From assembly GCF_036321025.1 (NCBI RefSeq), contig NZ_JAZAPB010000002.1, positions 1,240,001 through 1,304,000 on the forward strand: a stretch of 64,000 nt of DNA, in the 5' to 3' direction. How positions within the stretch are numbered: position 1 is the first letter of the stretch; each line of letters begins with the position of its first letter. Below the pieces are notes generated by a model. That model did no database searches. It was not told the origin of the DNA and saw only the letters and a list, made by a program, of their open reading frames with translations. The DNA is from Alteraurantiacibacter hainanensis (lineage in GTDB: Bacteria; Pseudomonadota; Alphaproteobacteria; Sphingomonadales; Sphingomonadaceae). The position numbers and the translations under genes are program-made. Shown here piece by piece: positions 34,630-42,496 of the stretch.

Positions 34630-35396
34630 TGATGTTCGACCTTACGGGAATGACCGCACTCGTCACCGGTGCCAGCGGCGGCATCGGCTCGTCCATTGCC
34701 AAGGCGCTGGCGCGGCAGGGCGCGCGGCTGGCGCTGTCCGGCTCCAACGGCGGAAAGCTGCGCTCGTTTCGAGAACAGCTGAACGAGGAATTCGCCCACC
34801 ACGATCACGATGGCCACGTCGAGATCACCTGCGACCTTTCCAACACCACCCAGGTGGAGGAACTGGTGCCCGCGGCCATCGATACGCTGGGCAGGATCGA
34901 TATCCTGGTGAACAACGCCGGCATCACCCGCGACAACCTGGCCATGCGCATGAAGGACGAGGAATGGGACGAGGTCATCAAGATCAACCTCGAGGCCACG
35001 TTCCGCCTGATGCGCGCAAGCGCCCGCCCGATGATGAAGAACCGCTTCGGCCGTATCGTGAACATCACCAGCGTGGTGGGCGCGACGGGCAATCCCGGGC
35101 AGATGAACTACTGCGCCGCCAAGGCCGGCGTGGTCGGCATGAGCCGCAGTCTGGCGCAGGAACTGGCCGCGCGCGGCATTACCGTGAACTGCGTGGCGCC
35201 CGGCTTCATCCGCTCGGCCATGACGGACGCGCTGGACGACAAGCAGAAGGATGCGATCAACGGGCGAATCCCGATGGGCCGCATGGGCGAGGGTGACGAT
35301 ATTGGCGCTGCCGTGACTTACCTTGCCTCGAAGGAAGCTGGCTACGTCACCGGCCAGGTGCTGCACGTGAATGGCGGCATGGCGATGCTGGGGTGA
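34629..35396 (+). CDS. fabG: 3-oxoacyl-ACP reductase
   Basis: The 255-residue SDR enzyme reduces beta-ketoacyl-ACP. The cofactor loop TGASGGIGSSIA, NNAGITRDN, active-site serine in ITSVVGATGNPGQMNY with Tyr-x-x-x-Lys (NYCAAKAG) and the C-terminal VNGGMAMLG are all seen. Two adjacent ATG codons (34629 and 34632) are possible starts. It follows fabD directly and ends before a perfect hairpin. Confidence 0.95.
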   Translation: MMFDLTGMTALVTGASGGIGSSIAKALARQGARLALSGSNGGKLRSFREQLNEEFAHHDHDGHVEITCDLSNTTQVEELVPAAIDTLGRIDILVNNAGITRDNLAMRMKDEEWDEVIKINLEATFRLMRASARPMMKNRFGRIVNITSVVGATGNPGQMNYCAAKAGVVGMSRSLAQELAARGITVNCVAPGFIRSAMTDALDDKQKDAINGRIPMGRMGEGDDIGAAVTYLASKEAGYVTGQVLHVNGGMAMLG

Positions 35397-35404
35397 TGTT
35401 CGTC

Positions 35405-35432
35405 TTGCGAAGCCGCATCCGCGGCTTCGCAA
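35405..35432. terminator. Perfect 12-bp hairpin after fabG
   Basis: Arms TTGCGAAGCCGC and GCGGCTTCGCAA pair perfectly around the four-base loop ATCC, eight bases past the fabG stop. The bases that follow on the plus strand are A-rich rather than T-rich, so it is not a standard intrinsic terminator. It may stabilise the transcript end or regulate dnaN. Confidence 0.5.
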
Positions 35433-35594
35433 AACAAAATCCGTACTTTTCCCCAAGGAATCCGTCCTCTTCCATCCGAATCCTTGCCCGCGAATATGCC
35501 TTCGCTAAGGATGGAACGGTAATTTACCGGCGCAGTCATGCGATTCCGGGCTTTCCCGGCACCGCAGCGTCAGAGTTTGGGGAACGTAACTGCC

Positions 35595-36722
35595 ATGAAG
35601 GCCACCATCGAACGCGCGAAACTGCTTCGCTGCCTGTCTCACGTCCAGTCGGTGGTGGAGCGGCGGAATACAATTCCCATCCTTTCCAACGTCCTGATAG
35701 AGGCGGATGCGGAAGGCCATGTGAAGATCATGGCGACCGACCTGGACCTGCAGGTGGTGGAACACCTCCAAGCGAACAGCGTGGAGAGCGGCGGTGCGAT
35801 CACCGTATCCGCGCACCTGCTGTTCGACATCGCCCGCAAGCTGCCCGATGGCAGCGAGGTGAGCCTGGAAACTGCCGATAACCGCATGACCGTAAAGGCC
35901 GGGCGCAGCCGCTTCACGCTGCCGACCCTGCCGCGCGACGACTTCCCGGTGATCGTCGAAGGCGACCTGCCGACCAGTTTCGAACTGCCGGCTGCTACCC
36001 TCGCCGAACTGATCGACCGGACGCGCTTCGCCATCTCCACCGAGGAAACGCGCTATTACCTGAACGGCATCTTCTTCCACGTCGCGGACGAGGATGGCGG
36101 AGTGCTGAAGGCCGCGGCCACCGACGGACACCGCCTGGCACGCTTCACGCTGGGTCGCCCGGCCGGGGCCGAAGGCATGCCCGACGTGATCGTGCCGCGA
36201 AAGGCCGTCGCCGAACTGCGCAAGCTGCTGGATGAGGGGATGGAGGGCAACGTTGCCATCGACCTGTCGCCTTCCAAGATCCGCTTCACCCTTGGCGGAG
36301 AAGGCGGCGTGGTGCTGACCAGCAAGCTGATCGACGGCACGTTCCCCGATTACAGCCGCGTGATTCCCACCGGCAACGACAAGCTGCTGAAAGTCGATCC
36401 CAAGTCGCTGTTCGCCGGCGTCGATCGCGTGGCCACCATCGCCACCGAAAAGACGCGCGCGGTGAAGATGGGCCTCGAGGGGGACAAGGTAACGCTGACG
36501 GTCACCAGCCCGGACAACGGCAACGCCACCGAGGAAGTGCCCGGCCAGTACGGTTCGGACGGCATGGAGATCGGCTTCAACGCCAGCTATCTCAAGGACA
36601 TCCTGCACCAGATCGATTCCGACACGGTGGAAATGCACTTTGCCGACGCCGGGGCGCCCACGCTGATCCGCAAGGATGAATCCAGCCCGGCGCTCTACGT
36701 GCTGATGCCGATGCGCGTCTGA
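35595..36722 (+). CDS. dnaN: DNA polymerase III beta subunit (sliding clamp)
   Basis: The 375-residue clamp protein has three homologous domains: MKATIERAKLLRCLSHVQSVVERRNTIPILSN (first), the central RFAISTEETRYYLNGIFFH block and the C-terminal APTLIRKDESSPALYVLMPMRV. The clamp tethers the replicase to DNA. The ATG at 35595 has GGGGAA upstream; a longer frame from 35538 adds an unconserved end. The origin neighbours dnaA and recF are not adjacent here. Confidence 0.97.
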   Translation: MKATIERAKLLRCLSHVQSVVERRNTIPILSNVLIEADAEGHVKIMATDLDLQVVEHLQANSVESGGAITVSAHLLFDIARKLPDGSEVSLETADNRMTVKAGRSRFTLPTLPRDDFPVIVEGDLPTSFELPAATLAELIDRTRFAISTEETRYYLNGIFFHVADEDGGVLKAAATDGHRLARFTLGRPAGAEGMPDVIVPRKAVAELRKLLDEGMEGNVAIDLSPSKIRFTLGGEGGVVLTSKLIDGTFPDYSRVIPTGNDKLLKVDPKSLFAGVDRVATIATEKTRAVKMGLEGDKVTLTVTSPDNGNATEEVPGQYGSDGMEIGFNASYLKDILHQIDSDTVEMHFADAGAPTLIRKDESSPALYVLMPMRV

Positions 36723-36807
36723 CGCCGGGCGGGGCGGTTACGATCGCCTTTGCTCCGTTGACCCGGGGTTGCTAGTCTCCCTTCGTCTATTGCGAAGGGG
36801 GACAGCG

Positions 36808-38160
36808 ATGAACATCCAGAATTTCACCGGAAGCCTGATCTTGCCCGAATCCGCCGAATTCGAAACGGTGCGCTTCGGCTGGAACGGCATGATCGACCGC
36901 AGCCCGGCGATGATCGCGCGCTGTTCGTCGACGCAGGACGTCGTGGCCGCCGTTCGCCATGCGGCTGAGAACGGCATGGTCGCAGTCGCCCGCTGTGGCG
37001 GGCACTCGGTTTCCGGCGCATCTTTGCCGCAGGATGGCCTGCTGGTGGACATGGGCGGCCTCAAGCAGGTCGAAGTCGATGCCGGGCAACGGATCGCCCG
37101 CGTCGGTGGCGGCGTGTTGCTGGGAGAGCTGGATGCCGCCACGCAGGCGCACGGGCTGGCGGTTACGGCGGGCGTCGAACCCGAAACCGGGGTTGCCGGC
37201 CTCACCCTGGGGGGCGGGATCGGCTTCCTGTGCCGGAAGCTGGGCCTCACCATAGACAACCTGATCGGTGCCGAAGTCGTGCTGGCCGACGGCAGCGTGG
37301 TGGAGGCGAACGAGGACAGTCATTCCGACCTGTTCTGGGCGCTGCGCGGCGGGGGCGGCCAGTTCGGCATCGTCACCCGCTTTGATTTCCGCCTCCATCC
37401 CATCGGCCCGAACGTGGTCGTGGCACAGGGGTTCTACCCGCTCGACAAGGCGCATGACGTGATGCGGTTCGTGCAGGATTTCATGCACGGCGCGCCTGAC
37501 GAGCTTACGCTGGTGCCGGTATTCCTGAAGGTCCCGCCCATCGAACCATTCCCCGCAGAGTGGCATGGAAAGCCTGCGGTGGCGGCGGTGGCCTGTCATG
37601 TCGGCGACCCGGAAACGGCTGTGTCGGACGTTCAGCCGCTGTTGGAACTGGGAGACATGATCTTCGGCTTCACGGATACCGTCCCCTACGTCGAGTTCCA
37701 GAAGACTTTCGGCGGTGCCTCCCCGCACGGCGGGCGGTATTACTGGAAGTCGATCTTCGTTGACGACCTCAGCGACGACCTGACCGACGTGCTGGTGGAT
37801 GCGGCGCAGTCCCTGTCGGGAGAGTACACCCAGATATTCATGGAAACCCTGGGCGGGGCCGTGGGTCGCGTAGGAGTGGAGGAAACCGCCTTCGCCAACC
37901 GCCATGCGCGCTACAACCTGGGCATTTCCGCCGGGTGGAGCGATCCGGCGAAGGACGACGAGATCGTGGACGCTGCCCGCGCGGTGTTCGAGCGGCTGAA
38001 GCGGTTCTCCGACGGGACCGTCTATCTCAACTACCTCGACCGGGACGAGCTGGGACGCGCGAAGGAGGGCTTCGGCCCCAATTTCGAGCGGCTGCAGGCG
38101 GTGAAGGCGCGCTACGATCCGGATAACGTGTTTGGCGGCGTTCTTGGCGGCGCCGGATAG
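36808..38160 (+). CDS. FAD-linked oxidoreductase (BBE-like)
   Basis: The 450-residue protein has a PCMH-type FAD domain with ARCGGHSVSG, where His66 should be the covalent FAD attachment site. GVAGLTLGGGIGFLCRKLGLTIDN follows, and a C-terminal BBE segment ends RYDPDNVFGGVLGG. In bicovalent relatives a cysteine lies in the loop before TLGGG; here that stretch is TAGVEPETGVAGL, so attachment is probably single. The substrate is unknown. AAGGGGG precedes the ATG at 36808. Confidence 0.85.
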   Translation: MNIQNFTGSLILPESAEFETVRFGWNGMIDRSPAMIARCSSTQDVVAAVRHAAENGMVAVARCGGHSVSGASLPQDGLLVDMGGLKQVEVDAGQRIARVGGGVLLGELDAATQAHGLAVTAGVEPETGVAGLTLGGGIGFLCRKLGLTIDNLIGAEVVLADGSVVEANEDSHSDLFWALRGGGGQFGIVTRFDFRLHPIGPNVVVAQGFYPLDKAHDVMRFVQDFMHGAPDELTLVPVFLKVPPIEPFPAEWHGKPAVAAVACHVGDPETAVSDVQPLLELGDMIFGFTDTVPYVEFQKTFGGASPHGGRYYWKSIFVDDLSDDLTDVLVDAAQSLSGEYTQIFMETLGGAVGRVGVEETAFANRHARYNLGISAGWSDPAKDDEIVDAARAVFERLKRFSDGTVYLNYLDRDELGRAKEGFGPNFERLQAVKARYDPDNVFGGVLGGAG

Positions 38161-38169
38161 CCCTGCGGG

Positions 38170-39486
38170 CTAGTCCATCGCCTTCATCATCGCTTCGATA
38201 TCGACGAACTTCTCGCGCGGGGCTCCTTCGCGCGCGGCGCGAGCCTCGGCTTCCTCGATCTTCTTCCAGTCCTGGAAGGTGACCACGTTCAATCCGTTCT
38301 CGGCGGCAAAGGCATCGAAGCCCGCGCGGCCCGGCTTGTTCGCCCGGCCCAGGGTGCCGTTGGCGATGTCGGTGGCGATTTTCTCCGCGATGGCAAAGCC
38401 GTCGGGCTTGTTGGTGCCGATAGTGCCGCTTGGCCCGCGCATGGCCCAGCCCACGCAATAGAGGCCCGGCAGGATGCGCCCGCCGTCGTTGGCAAAGCGT
38501 CCCGCGCGCTCGTCGAACGGCACGCCGGGAATGGGCGCGGTGCGATAGCCGATGCAGCTGATCACTAGGTCGGCCGGAATGCGCTCCACCATTCCTGTTC
38601 CCTTGGCGCGGCCTTTTGCCAGGACGGTGCGCTCCACTTCGACGGCCTCGACCTTGCCATCGCCAAGGATCGCCTTGGGCTGCGCGAAGAAAGCGAATTC
38701 CAGCGCGATCCGCTTCTCCCCGCGAATGTGCTCGGGCGTGGCGGCGAACTGGCGCAGCAGCGCCACCGACTTGCGCAGGCCCGGTTCGAGTATCGCGTCC
38801 TCCGCCTCGTCCGGCAGGTCTTCCGGCGAGATGTGGGGGAAGGCGTGGTGCAGTTCTCCCAATTCGCCCAGTTCCTTGGGCGTCATCATGATCTGGTGGG
38901 GACCGCGGCGACCCAGCAGGATCACCCGTTCGATCTTGCTGGCGCACAAAGCGTCAAGCGCGTGACCGACGATGTCGGAGCCGTCGAACTCGGCTTCCTT
39001 CTTCGACAGCATCCGCGCCACGTCCAGCGCGACATTGCCCATGCCGATGACGACCGCCGTGCTACCCGAAAGATCGGGGTCGAGATCGGCGAACTGCGGA
39101 TGGCCGTTGTACCAGCCCACGAAGGCGGCACTGCCGAAAACGTTGTGGAGTTCCTCTCCCGGAATTCCCAGTTCCCGGTCCAGCGGCGCGCCGGTGGCGA
39201 TTATCACGGCATCGTACATCTCGCGCAGCTGCGCCATGTCGATGTCCTTGCCCACAGCCACGTTGCCCACGAAGCGCACGTTGTCGGTCAGGGCCGTCTT
39301 CTCGTACCGGCGGGAGACCCCCTTGATGGACTGGTGATCTGGTGCAACGCCGCTGCGGATCAGGCCGTAAGGTACTGGCAACCTGTCGAAAATATCGACC
39401 TTCACGTCATCGCCAAGCTGCTTTTGCACGGCTTCTGCCGCGTAGTACCCCGCAGGTCCGGAGCCGATGATCGCAATGTGCCGCAC
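38170..39486 (-). CDS. Ferredoxin-NADP reductase, adrenodoxin-reductase type
   Basis: The 438-residue flavoprotein starts with the FAD loop IIGSGPAGYYAAEA and continues with FDRLPVPYGLIRSGVAPDHQ, the NADP loop GMGNVALDVARML, and the WAMRGPSGTIGTNKPDG block of the mitochondrial-type (FprA-like) reductases. It passes electrons from NADPH to ferredoxin for cytochromes P450 or iron-sulphur assembly. The gene is convergent with the FAD-linked oxidase and nothing in the window names its ferredoxin. Confidence 0.9.
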   Translation of the reverse strand: MRHIAIIGSGPAGYYAAEAVQKQLGDDVKVDIFDRLPVPYGLIRSGVAPDHQSIKGVSRRYEKTALTDNVRFVGNVAVGKDIDMAQLREMYDAVIIATGAPLDRELGIPGEELHNVFGSAAFVGWYNGHPQFADLDPDLSGSTAVVIGMGNVALDVARMLSKKEAEFDGSDIVGHALDALCASKIERVILLGRRGPHQIMMTPKELGELGELHHAFPHISPEDLPDEAEDAILEPGLRKSVALLRQFAATPEHIRGEKRIALEFAFFAQPKAILGDGKVEAVEVERTVLAKGRAKGTGMVERIPADLVISCIGYRTAPIPGVPFDERAGRFANDGGRILPGLYCVGWAMRGPSGTIGTNKPDGFAIAEKIATDIANGTLGRANKPGRAGFDAFAAENGLNVVTFQDWKKIEEAEARAAREGAPREKFVDIEAMMKAMD

Positions 39487-39643
39487 GTGATCTCCTCGCT
39501 GGCGGAGCGGGTCAGTTTTTCAAAGTCTAACGCCTTAACCCTCATCGGCAACGGTTGAAAACCCTGACAAGACAAGAACAAAGTTATTTATGAACAGTTC
39601 GGAGATTTACTCTTTTCGAAGGGTTTTCACTTAGATCGGGCGC

Positions 39644-42379
39644 ATGTCAAAGCGCGCCAGCAAGGCAATTGAGAGGGCTCGAATACACGCACCCGGCCGG
39701 TCGGTTCCGGACGCGGAGCCGCTCGCCCGCACAGCGCAAGACAACCAGAAGTCATCAAGGGCCGGTAATCGGAAGGTCGATCGCGCATCGGATCGGCGGG
39801 CCGGCACGGCATTGCGCAAGATGGACCTGTCGGGCGATCAGAATGCCGCGGAGGAGTATTTCCCCAAGAGCTGGCCTCTCCTTCGCCTGGCGATGATCGC
39901 GGCGGTCTACCTGGTCTACGTTGTCGAAGGACACGTGCCGTCCGCAACGCCTGCCATCATGCTGCTGATCGCCGTTACCGGCGTCCTGCCCGTGGGAGTC
40001 ATCTGGCGCATCGTTTCGGGTTACGATGACCCTGCAAGAGCGATCGGACTGGTGCTGGTCGTCGTCGTGCCGTTCTTCCTGTTCGGCATGGGCATGGCAC
40101 TCTGGGCGGCAGAAGGCGGGATCGAGTGGAGCGCCGCTATCGCAGCCAAACTGGCCGTCGTGTCGACCGCCGTTCTCTACCTGCGGCGACAACCCATGGC
40201 GATATTCTCGGCGCAGCTGGCTATCTGGGCGCCGATATCGGTGTTTTTCTTTTCAATGACTTCGGTCCTGTCGCTTTTGTTCGGACTGCTGGTCGCCCTG
40301 CTGGTTACGCGCGAACAGCTGGAGCGGGACAAGAACGAGATATCTCTGCAGGAAGCGCAGGAGAGAATCAGCAAGCGCGCGCAGGAAATCCTCTCCGACT
40401 ACGAGAAGACGGGGCAGGGCTGGTTCTGGGAAACCGACCGGAGGATGCTGCTGACCTATGTGTCGGAGGCCGTGGCCGAGGCGCTGGGAGCAAGGGCCGT
40501 CAGCCTCATCGGCCAGCCGCTGACGACGATGTTCGACCTTGGCGACAGCGGGCAGGAGAGCGAGCGCACCCTGGCCTTCCACCTTTCCGCCCGTTCTTCC
40601 TTCAGCGAGTTGCCGGTGCGCGCCGACATCAAGGGAGAGGAGCGCTGGTGGTCCATTTCAGGCCGACCGATCTTCAGCAAGTCGGGCAGCTTCCTGGGCT
40701 TTCGCGGTTCGGGCACCGATCTTACCGAGCGCCGGAGGAGCCAGGAAAGGGCGACCAGGCTGGCTGCCTACGATTCGCTAACCGGGCTCGCCAACCGGCA
40801 CCAGATGACCCAGGCGCTGGAAAAGGTGCTCTCCGCCAAGCAGAAGTCGCACCGGCACTGCGCCGTCTTCATGATGGACCTCGACCGGTTCAAGCAGGTC
40901 AACGATACCATGGGCCACCCGGCTGGCGACAAGCTGCTGAAGGAAGTGGCCCAGCGACTGGAAAGAGTGATCGGCAAGGAAGGCCAGGTCGGACGCCTAG
41001 GTGGCGACGAGTTTCTCGTCATCCTCCCCAATCGCGTACTGCGTGAGCCGCTGGGCGAACTGGCGAAGAGCATCATCCATTCGCTGTCGCAGCCTTACGC
41101 CATCGATGGGAAGCGGGTCACGATCGGCGCCTCGGTCGGCATCGCCCTGTCGCCCGACGACGGACTGACCACCGAGGAAATGCTTCGCACCGCCGACCTC
41201 GCGCTCTATGCGGCCAAGGGGGCCGGGCGCGGATGCTTCCATTTCTATTCCGAAGACCTTCACGCCCAGGCGGAAGCCCGATCCCAGCTCGAGGAAGACC
41301 TGCGCGACGCGATTTCGAACGGGCAACTGGAACTGTACTATCAGCCCGCCGTCTCGACGGCGACGGAGAAGATCACCGGGTTCGAGGCGCTGATGCGCTG
41401 GCAGCACCCGGTGAAGGGGTGGATCTCGCCCGAGGATTTCATCGCGGCAGGCGAGGATACCGGACTGATCCAGCAGATGGGGGAATGGGCCCTGCGGCAG
41501 GCGTGCGACGACCTTGCCAAGTGGCCCAGGGAAGTCAGCGTGGCGGTCAACGTGTCGCCCCTGCAATTCGCCAATCCCCAGCTGCCCAAGATCGTCGCGA
41601 GCGCGCTGGCATCGTCGGGCGTGAACCCCTCGCGGCTGGAGTTGGAGATTACGGAAAGCGTCTTCCTGTCCGACGACTACGGCACCGATGCCATGTTCAC
41701 CGCGCTCAAGAAGCTTGGCGTAAGGCTGGCGCTGGACGACTTCGGAACCGGCTATTCCTCGCTCGGCTACCTGAAGCGCGCGCCGCTCGACAAGATCAAG
41801 ATCGACCAGAGTTTCGTGCGCGGGGCGACCGTGGAGGGAAGCCACAACGGCGCCATCATCGCCTCGATCACCAGCCTGGCCGAGGCCTTGGGAATGGATA
41901 CCACCGCAGAAGGCGTGGAAACGCAGGACGAGCTTGAAATGGTGCGCATGCACGGCTGCAGCCACGTGCAGGGCTTCATCTACGAAAAGCCGATGAGCGG
42001 CGAGGCCGCCCTCCAGAGGATGCAGTACGGCCTCGCGGCCGTTGCCCGTGGACCGCGCAGGAGCCGCCCGCTGCGCCAGTCGATGCTGCGGCGGTTCGTG
42101 CTCCACCACAAGGGCGTGCGCTACGACGGGACCATCCGCAATATCTCCAGCACCGGAGCCCAGATCGAGGGACCGTGGGACGTCGTCGTCGGAACCGACC
42201 TGCGCCTGGAACTGTCGTCGGGCAGTTTCGTGACCGGCACGGTCCGCTGGTCGGCAGGAAACCGCATCGGGGTGGAGTTCGCAGAGCCGCTGGAGCGCAC
42301 GAATAGCGGCAAAATCGCCGTGCTTCAGGCGCCGCCGCCAGCGCCGATCGTCCACGAGCTGGCGCAGAAGGCCGGCTGA
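39644..42379 (+). CDS. Membrane-bound PAS-GGDEF-EAL-PilZ cyclic-di-GMP protein
   Basis: The 911-residue protein begins with a variable 60-residue N-terminus, then five or six membrane helices (about 75-210) and a coiled-coil linker. A PAS domain (about 245-365) follows, then a GGDEF domain with intact LGGDEF (453-457), an EAL domain with intact FEAL (581-583), and a C-terminal PilZ domain (about 800-890) with the NISSTGAQIEG motif. It can make, break and sense cyclic-di-GMP in one chain. Similar architecture next door indicates a tandem duplication. No good binding site precedes the ATG at 39644, so a shorter start is possible. Confidence 0.9.
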   Translation: MSKRASKAIERARIHAPGRSVPDAEPLARTAQDNQKSSRAGNRKVDRASDRRAGTALRKMDLSGDQNAAEEYFPKSWPLLRLAMIAAVYLVYVVEGHVPSATPAIMLLIAVTGVLPVGVIWRIVSGYDDPARAIGLVLVVVVPFFLFGMGMALWAAEGGIEWSAAIAAKLAVVSTAVLYLRRQPMAIFSAQLAIWAPISVFFFSMTSVLSLLFGLLVALLVTREQLERDKNEISLQEAQERISKRAQEILSDYEKTGQGWFWETDRRMLLTYVSEAVAEALGARAVSLIGQPLTTMFDLGDSGQESERTLAFHLSARSSFSELPVRADIKGEERWWSISGRPIFSKSGSFLGFRGSGTDLTERRRSQERATRLAAYDSLTGLANRHQMTQALEKVLSAKQKSHRHCAVFMMDLDRFKQVNDTMGHPAGDKLLKEVAQRLERVIGKEGQVGRLGGDEFLVILPNRVLREPLGELAKSIIHSLSQPYAIDGKRVTIGASVGIALSPDDGLTTEEMLRTADLALYAAKGAGRGCFHFYSEDLHAQAEARSQLEEDLRDAISNGQLELYYQPAVSTATEKITGFEALMRWQHPVKGWISPEDFIAAGEDTGLIQQMGEWALRQACDDLAKWPREVSVAVNVSPLQFANPQLPKIVASALASSGVNPSRLELEITESVFLSDDYGTDAMFTALKKLGVRLALDDFGTGYSSLGYLKRAPLDKIKIDQSFVRGATVEGSHNGAIIASITSLAEALGMDTTAEGVETQDELEMVRMHGCSHVQGFIYEKPMSGEAALQRMQYGLAAVARGPRRSRPLRQSMLRRFVLHHKGVRYDGTIRNISSTGAQIEGPWDVVVGTDLRLELSSGSFVTGTVRWSAGNRIGVEFAEPLERTNSGKIAVLQAPPPAPIVHELAQKAG

Positions 42380-42496
42380 CCCGTCTGGGCGGGCGGTGAC
42401 TTTCTTACCTTATTAACTTCGTCCGTTTAAACAACATGATGAGAATGGCCCGATAGGCGTCGGGCAAGATTTCAGGTGCTCCGGAGCAGTAAGTAC

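Noticed and set aside
40997..42355. A 452-codon minus-strand frame
   Set aside because: Antisense to the GGDEF-EAL part of the first cyclic-di-GMP protein.
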